Positions 8,702 to 12,822 of a stretch of DNA of 12,822 bases are shown here, piece after piece. The DNA is from Fidelibacterota bacterium (GTDB lineage: Bacteria; Fidelibacterota; BS150m-G59): assembly GCA_016784265.1 (NCBI GenBank), contig JADHUZ010000009.1, forward strand, positions 1 to 12,822, in the 5' to 3' direction. The notes beneath the pieces are model-generated. The model ran no database searches, was not told the DNA's origin, and worked only from the letters and a program-made list of their open reading frames with translations. Each line of letters begins with the position of its first letter. Within the stretch, counting starts at the first letter, position 1. Both the position numbers and the translations under genes were made by a program.

Positions 8702-9172
8702 ATGGAACAAATGGCAAATGCAAAACGTATCGCCGCGCAACAGCGCGCGTTGGGGCAGGCGTTGCAACAAATGGCGGAGGAAATGGAATCGTCCGGAACC
8801 GGAGCAGAAGACAATTTTTTGGGCGATCTTTCTGGAATTGCAAAAGCAATGGAGGATGTTGCCGAAGATTTTGAAGTTGCACAAATCCGCAGAAAAACAA
8901 TCCAGAGACAGCAGGAGATTCTTTCCAGAATGTTGGAGGCGCAACATTCTCTGCGGAAACGCGACAAAGAAGAAAAACGAAAAGCCAAAACAGCCGAGCA
9001 ATTTTTGGAAAAAGAAACCCCGCAAGCATTGCCAGAATTTTGGGATCAGATCGATGAAGATGATTTGGATAAAGCCTTGTCGCGTGCGTTGAACGAGCGA
9101 TTTAGTCCAGATTATCAAGAAATTATCCGAGAATATTTTCACCAACTCAAAAAAGGAAAAGCAAACCGATGA
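8702..9172 (+). CDS. DUF4175 protein, detached C-terminal segment
   Basis: These 156 codons are in the same frame as 5732-8668 and encode the conserved C-terminal end of DUF4175 proteins: a helical MEQMANAKRIAAQQRALGQA stretch, then a segment with IRRKTIQRQQEIL and RMLEAQHSLRKRDKEEKRK, which resembles the conserved tail of the family. Either the ribosome reads through or recodes the UGA at 8666, or it restarts at ATG 8702, or the gene is broken. Restart is possible but weakly supported: GGGCGGG upstream is a poor Shine-Dalgarno. There is no signal peptide, so an independently made product would stay in the cytoplasm, away from the membrane part it belongs to. The TGA stop (9170-9172) overlaps the ATG of the TPR gene as ATGA, showing intact operon organisation. 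Confidence 0.75.
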   Translation: MEQMANAKRIAAQQRALGQALQQMAEEMESSGTGAEDNFLGDLSGIAKAMEDVAEDFEVAQIRRKTIQRQQEILSRMLEAQHSLRKRDKEEKRKAKTAEQFLEKETPQALPEFWDQIDEDDLDKALSRALNERFSPDYQEIIREYFHQLKKGKANR

Positions 9173-11025
9173 TGCGGAAATTGTTCTGGATTATTCTTTC
9201 CATTTCAGTGCTGGTTTTTCCACAGAATCTGACTTCTGCGACGGTGAAATACAACACGGCTCTCAGATTGGAACAGGCTGGCAAAACTACTACGGCTTTG
9301 CAAATTTATCAGGAATTGTCGAACAAATATCCAGCGGAAATCAGATATGTTCAAAGCATAACGCGAATCATGGCAACAAACGAACAATTTTCCGCTGCAA
9401 AAATTTATCTCCGAAGCACCATGCAGAAAAAAATCCATCCGGAGAAAGATTTGCTACATCTTGAATTGGCAAACATATTCCTGAAAGAAGAATCGCCAGA
9501 TAGCGCAGAACAAATTTGGCGACACATACTCAAAAATTCGCTCGAGAAAAAAATTCTAAAAAAAATGCTCGGACAAATGTTCAATTATGGATTTTCCGAA
9601 GATGGAAATGTTGCGCTGGAAACAGTCCGAAAAAAAATGAATGATGAATCATTTTATGCGACTGAGCACGCATCATATCTAAAAACGAGAATGGCTTATC
9701 AGCAGTCAACCTACGAATATTTGCGAACATTGCTCGGCGACAGAAAGCAAGATAAATACATCGCAAGCGCGATTTCTAAATTCCCAAAAGATGCGGAAAC
9801 AACAGGGCAAGTCAGCGCGGGAATCCAAAAATTTTTGGGCGATTATCCAGCATTTAAAGACCGTGCTAATGCGATTCTTGCCGATTTTTATTATCAGCGG
9901 AAAAATTTTGAATTTGCGATTCAAACGCTCAAGCAAACCAAAAATCCGGATGAAAAATTAGAAAAATTGGGTGTCGAAATGCTCAACGATGGAAACATTT
10001 CACCTGCCATTTCCATTTTTACAGAACTGCTGGAAAATGCCGCTGATTCTCAAAAACAGACGCAATTTCAATTATATTTGGGAAAATGTTTTTATGCTGA
10101 GTCAATTATTTTGCCGCTTTTTGCAAATTCGCCAATTCAAGCAGATGTGATGTTTCCACTGTTTCAAATGCCACCGAAATATGATTCTGAAAAGGCGGGA
10201 AAAGCAATCGAATATTTTCAAAAATTGCTCGATCGTGAACGAGGGAATTATCAAAATCAGGTAAAATATCACCTCGCACATTTGCAACTCTATCACGAGC
10301 GGAATCCTTCGGCGGCGACAAAAACGCTCCAATCCATGCAAAATATCCATCACAAAGATCGGATGAAAATCAAAGCGCTCCTTTTGGACGCAACAATTCT
10401 CATGGGCAACGCGAAGGAAACAACATTTCTTTTGAAGCAAGCGCAAAATCTCCAGCCGAGCCATCCGAATTATTCGGATTTTCGGCTTCTGTTAATTCGT
10501 CTGTTACTTTTTGAAAATGAAATCACAGCCGCGGTGGATTCCATGAAATCCATTCGTGTTCATTTGGAATTTGACCATCCGTTTTACAACGATATTTTTC
10601 AAACGGAGCAGTTTTTCAGCAATGCTTTAAAATCGAGCAAAACTGCGGATTCACTTGCGCTCCGCCATTATCTCCGCGGCGAGCAGATGATTCAAAATGC
10701 GGATTTTCTCGGCGCACTTGTGCATTGGGACGCGACGGCAAGAGATTTTCCGGAATCAGAATTTCTGGAACATATCTATTTTCGGAGTGGTCTCGTGGCT
10801 TCGGAATTGAGTTATTTTGAGCGCGCAAAAAAATCTCTCAATCAAATTCTCGAACAATTTCCCAATTCAAAATATTTGGATCAAGCGATTTTCCGACTGG
10901 CGGAAATTGCCGAGCGCGAAAATGAAAATCCCGAAGTTTTCTACGAGCAAATTTTGATGGATTTTCCTTTTTCCACATTGACGGAATCAGCGCGATTGAA
11001 ATTGCGTAACTTTGAGGGGGATTAA
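9169..11025 (+). CDS. Secreted tetratricopeptide (TPR) repeat protein
   Basis: This is a 618-residue helical-repeat protein with an N-terminal signal peptide (MMRKLFWIILSISVLVFPQN, cleavage probably near residue 20-24). TPR-like helix pairs are visible at about 25-60 (NTALRLEQAGKTTTALQIYQ), 260-300, 345-395 and, most clearly, in the C-terminal 120 residues (LGALVHWDATARDFPESEF, then FERAKKSLNQILEQFPNSKY and FYEQILMDFPFSTLTESA), which look like YbgF/BamD-type repeats. TPRs bind other proteins, so it may be a periplasmic or outer-membrane scaffold for its operon partners. The ATG overlaps the stop of the preceding DUF4175 tail (ATGA), with AAGGA about 11 nt upstream, which favours the first of two adjacent ATGs. 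Stop is TAA. No enzymatic motif is seen. Confidence 0.85.
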   Translation: MMRKLFWIILSISVLVFPQNLTSATVKYNTALRLEQAGKTTTALQIYQELSNKYPAEIRYVQSITRIMATNEQFSAAKIYLRSTMQKKIHPEKDLLHLELANIFLKEESPDSAEQIWRHILKNSLEKKILKKMLGQMFNYGFSEDGNVALETVRKKMNDESFYATEHASYLKTRMAYQQSTYEYLRTLLGDRKQDKYIASAISKFPKDAETTGQVSAGIQKFLGDYPAFKDRANAILADFYYQRKNFEFAIQTLKQTKNPDEKLEKLGVEMLNDGNISPAISIFTELLENAADSQKQTQFQLYLGKCFYAESIILPLFANSPIQADVMFPLFQMPPKYDSEKAGKAIEYFQKLLDRERGNYQNQVKYHLAHLQLYHERNPSAATKTLQSMQNIHHKDRMKIKALLLDATILMGNAKETTFLLKQAQNLQPSHPNYSDFRLLLIRLLLFENEITAAVDSMKSIRVHLEFDHPFYNDIFQTEQFFSNALKSSKTADSLALRHYLRGEQMIQNADFLGALVHWDATARDFPESEFLEHIYFRSGLVASELSYFERAKKSLNQILEQFPNSKYLDQAIFRLAEIAERENENPEVFYEQILMDFPFSTLTESARLKLRNFEGD

Positions 11026-11030
11026 AAATT
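11014..11030 (+). promoter_or_regulatory. Shine-Dalgarno and ATT initiation site of the AsnB-like gene
   Basis: GAGGGGG (11014-11020) inside the last codons of the TPR gene lies 7 nt before ATT at 11028. This is the strongest purine-rich ribosome-binding motif in the operon and its spacing is ideal for initiation at that ATT. No ATG, GTG or CTG exists in frame between the preceding stop and the TTG at 11052. That TTG has no ribosome-binding motif in front of it and would cut the signal peptide in half. Confidence 0.6.
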
Positions 11031-12287
11031 AAAAAATTAAAATTACTAACTTTGGCTTTTCTTTTGTCTGTCGCATTTCCACAGCGAATTTTGATCCCGA
11101 TGGATTTGACGCAATCGGATCATCTAAAAGCGTATGGCATCGCATTTTGGGTGCTTCAGAAAAACGTAGAGGTTGAATGGTTGCTCAATTATCGCGGCGG
11201 CTCCTTCCTCACAGATCACCACGAAGAAACTATCCGCAAGTTGAAATTAGCCGGCGTTTCTTATGATCTAGTCGGAACAGCGGAACAACTTTCGATTTAT
11301 GGGGAAATAGAAAACAATAATATGGAAATGGTTCTTCTAGAAAAAGCGCCGAAAATCGCAATCTACACACCGCCAAACAGACAGCCGTGGGATGATGCAG
11401 TTACGCTGGCTTTGTCCTATGCGGAAGTCGAATACGAGATGCTTTGGGATGCCGAAGTGCTCGCTGGCGAACTTTCGGATTATGACTGGCTACATCTCCA
11501 TCACGAAGATTTTACGGGGCAGTATGGCAAATTCTACAAAAGTTATCACAACGCGTCGTGGTATATCGAACAGCAAGCACAATTTGAGATAATGGCACAA
11601 GAATTGGGCTTTCCTTCCGTGCAAGAGGAGAAAAAAGCAGTGGCTCGTGCGATTAAAAAATATGTTGCGGAAGGTGGATTTTTGTTTGCGATGTGCTCTG
11701 CAACAGATAGTTTTGATATCGCTTTGGCGGCAGAAAATGCTGATATCGCCGAATCTGTGTATGATCACACAGGAGCAGATCCCGATGCTCAGCAAAAACT
11801 CGATTTTGCAAAATCGCTGGCTTTTCAAAATTTTACGCTAATTCCAGATCCACTGACTTATGAACATTCAAATATTGATTTTCCGCCAGGAAATGCACCC
11901 GGCAGACTCGCCGGCGCAGAAGCAGATTATTTCACTTTGTTTGAATTCTCAGCGAAATACGATCCAGTCCCAACCATGCTCACACAAAATCATGTCAACG
12001 TTGTGAAAGGATTTATGGGGCAAACGACAGGATTTCTGCGCGGAACTATCAAGCCTCATATTGTCATTTTGGGCGAAGTTGATGATGCACAACAAGTGAA
12101 ATACATTCACGGCAATTTCGGAAAAGGAACGTTTACATTTTACGGCGGTCACGATCCGGAAGATTATCGGCACATGGTTGGCGATCCGCCCACCAATTTG
12201 AATATCCACCGCAATTCCCCCGGATATCGGCTCATTTTGAACAATATCCTCTTTCCCGCGGCAAAGAAAAAAGAGCAAAAAACTTAA
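11028..12287 (+). CDS. Secreted family protein commonly labelled 'asparagine synthetase B' (GATase-like fold, function unknown)
   Basis: Starting at ATT 11028 the product has 419 residues and a complete signal peptide (KKLKLLTLAFLLSVAFPQ after the initiator). From the TTG at 11052 it has 411. The mature protein begins RILIPMDLTQSDHLKAYG, a signature of a family widespread in FCB bacteria and usually annotated asparagine synthetase B. It lacks the Ntn-type Cys2 glutaminase domain and the ATP-pyrophosphatase PPi loop of true AsnB, so that label is very doubtful. Conserved-looking blocks are NYRGGSF, IAIYTPPNRQPWDDAVTLAL, the His cluster LHLHHEDFTG (His156, 158-159 region), FLFAMCSATD with Cys223 at a nucleophile-elbow-like position, PVPTMLTQNHVNVVKGFMGQ, and VKYIHGNFGKGTFTFYGGHD near the end. 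The pattern suggests a class I glutamine-amidotransferase-like fold outside the cytoplasm, possibly related to DUF4159. It is the last gene of the operon and follows the TPR stop by 2 nt. The C-terminus is Lys-rich. Confidence 0.85.
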   Translation: MKKLKLLTLAFLLSVAFPQRILIPMDLTQSDHLKAYGIAFWVLQKNVEVEWLLNYRGGSFLTDHHEETIRKLKLAGVSYDLVGTAEQLSIYGEIENNNMEMVLLEKAPKIAIYTPPNRQPWDDAVTLALSYAEVEYEMLWDAEVLAGELSDYDWLHLHHEDFTGQYGKFYKSYHNASWYIEQQAQFEIMAQELGFPSVQEEKKAVARAIKKYVAEGGFLFAMCSATDSFDIALAAENADIAESVYDHTGADPDAQQKLDFAKSLAFQNFTLIPDPLTYEHSNIDFPPGNAPGRLAGAEADYFTLFEFSAKYDPVPTMLTQNHVNVVKGFMGQTTGFLRGTIKPHIVILGEVDDAQQVKYIHGNFGKGTFTFYGGHDPEDYRHMVGDPPTNLNIHRNSPGYRLILNNILFPAAKKKEQKT

Positions 12288-12315
12288 ACCTGCTTTGTAA
12301 CGAAATCCGCTGAAA

Positions 12316-12507
12316 ATGAAAATCACAGAACTGGATTGCCAATACGAAAAAGCATTTCCCGAAAAAACGCTTCTGAAAGGCTTTGAAGGCGGATGCATCT
12401 ATCTTGCAGAGAAATGTGGAAAATTTTATCTTATCACTGACGAAAGCGCTTTGAGTGCGTTTTTTGACAGCGCAGGCACAATTCAATCTGTCTCGTGGAC
12501 TTTTTAG
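12316..12507 (+). CDS. Small hypothetical protein (63 aa)
   Basis: The ATG at 12316 opens a 63-residue reading frame ending in TAG. It begins MKITELDCQYEKAFPEKTLL and ends SAGTIQSVSWTF. I recognise no family. It is acidic to neutral with three Cys (residues 8, 27 and 34), no signal peptide and no membrane segment. Codon choice (GAA, AAA, TTT, GGC) matches the neighbouring genes, and the product has a normal globular composition, so it is probably real. It lies 28 bp after the operon and in the same direction, so it could be its last member. No Shine-Dalgarno sequence is seen before the ATG. Confidence 0.5.
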   Translation: MKITELDCQYEKAFPEKTLLKGFEGGCIYLAEKCGKFYLITDESALSAFFDSAGTIQSVSWTF

Positions 12508-12581
12508 CAATCTTATGATGTTCAATTTTTTGTGAAAAAAGATTTTGCATTTTAATTCTTTCGTCATTAAGTTTTACCGTC

Positions 12582-12643
12582 GCGAGCAACGAAGTTTTTC
12601 GAGGTTTCGGCAGTGTCCTGAACCTCGTCCTTCGTTTTTCCGC
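12582..12643 (+). terminator. Long imperfect palindrome: terminator or dispersed intergenic repeat
   Basis: Nested complementary blocks span 62 nt: GCG/CGC at the ends, AACGAAG (12588-12594) with CTTCGTT (12630-12636), CGAGGTT (12600-12606) with AACCTCG (12621-12627), and CAG/CTG closing a 4-nt inner loop (12611-12620). The outer stem is followed by a T run (12635-12639), so on the plus strand it can end transcription of the operon or of the small ORF before the NfeD-like gene. The elaborate nested form goes beyond a minimal terminator and resembles the small palindromic repeats found between genes in many genomes. Only one copy is visible here. Confidence 0.55.
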
Positions 12644-12674
12644 AATTTTGGAGATAGTTAAGGATATTGAGATT

Positions 12675-12822
12675 ATGGAAATACATCATTATTGGATAAT
12701 CTTCGGCATCATATTGATGATTGCTGAAATTTTTACGCCCGGATTTCTTTTAGCAAGTTTTGGAATTGGTGCATTTGGTGGAAGTCTTTTTGCCTATTTG
12801 GACTACGACTTCAAAATTCAAT
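12675..12822 (+). CDS. NfeD-like membrane protein, 5' end (partial)
   Basis: Forty-nine codons are visible before the window ends. The product starts MEIHHYWIIFGIILMIAEIF and continues TPGFLLASFGIGAFGGSLFA, which is the N-terminal transmembrane part of the NfeD-like family (COG1585 type): a helix with the E-x-x-x-PG turn, then a Gly-rich second helix. Such proteins are usually about 140-150 residues with a C-terminal OB-fold and are typically encoded next to a stomatin/flotillin-like (SPFH) protein, with roles in membrane organisation. AAGGA (12660-12664) lies 10 nt upstream of the ATG and supports the start. The partner gene would be to the right, outside the window. Confidence 0.8.
   Translation, partial: MEIHHYWIIFGIILMIAEIFTPGFLLASFGIGAFGGSLFAYLDYDFKIQ

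Noticed and set aside
8439..9029. A 196-codon minus-strand open frame opposite the DUF4175 TGA junction
   Set aside because: It is a complement shadow: the Gln/Glu/Lys-rich plus-strand gene produces stop-poor, Leu/Phe/Arg/Cys-rich antisense frames. Its sequence is not protein-like and has no clear initiation signals.
7300..9150. Gln/Glu/Met-rich repeats as a tandem DNA repeat
   Set aside because: The protein is repetitive in composition (coiled coil) but no DNA unit recurs in tandem; the pattern is explained by coding.
5732..9172. Genome-wide reassignment of UGA (for example to Gly as in SR1/Gracilibacteria)
   Set aside because: The 1559-, 618- and 419-residue genes hold no in-frame TGA, and TGA at 9170-9172 is a functional stop overlapping the next start.
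1..12822. CRISPR array, tRNA/rRNA genes, insertion sequences, phage genes
   Set aside because: No regularly spaced repeats, no tRNA cloverleaf or rRNA-like segment, and no transposase or integrase motif was seen on either strand.

Overview
The window is AT-rich bacterial chromosome. Its gene content suggests the FCB superphylum: an uncultured Marinimicrobia, Calditrichota, KSB1 or Cloacimonadota-like lineage, or a Bacteroidota relative. The main clue is a very large secreted cysteine protease ending in the 'SQNYPNPFNP' type C-terminal sorting domain of the type IX secretion system (T9SS). The company of DUF4159, DUF4175 and the so-called 'asparagine synthetase B' family points the same way. 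The code is standard: no long gene other than the DUF4175 gene holds an in-frame TGA, and TGA is used as a normal stop at 9170-9172.

Layout. Positions 1-201 hold a terminator and perhaps the last codons of a gene entering from the left. A single minus-strand gene (4881 to 202) encodes a gingipain-family (C25) multidomain exoprotease. A 169-bp divergent intergenic region (4882-5050) carries an inverted repeat. From 5051 to 12287 runs a tightly packed plus-strand operon: a secreted DUF4159 protein, a membrane-anchored DUF4175 coiled-coil protein (split by one in-frame TGA), a secreted TPR protein, and a secreted protein of a family usually mislabelled asparagine synthetase B. Gaps inside the operon are 3 bp or less, or the genes overlap as ATGA. 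A small unknown ORF (12316-12507), a 62-nt imperfect palindrome that could terminate transcription, and the 5' end of an NfeD-like membrane protein gene complete the window.

Function. All products of the 5051-12287 operon carry export signals or membrane anchors, so they probably form one cell-envelope module: two proteins of likely glutamine-amidotransferase-like fold without recognised catalysis (DUF4159 and the AsnB-like family), a membrane protein with a long Gln/Met/Glu-rich helical part, and a TPR scaffold. The biochemical role is unknown. DUF4159 and DUF4175 genes elsewhere often sit beside MoxR/DUF58/BatA genes, but none of those is in view.

The two sequence anomalies most worth following are the in-frame UGA that cuts off the conserved C-terminus of the DUF4175 protein (8666-8668), and the apparent ATT start codon of the last operon gene (11028), which alone gives a complete signal peptide behind a good Shine-Dalgarno sequence.
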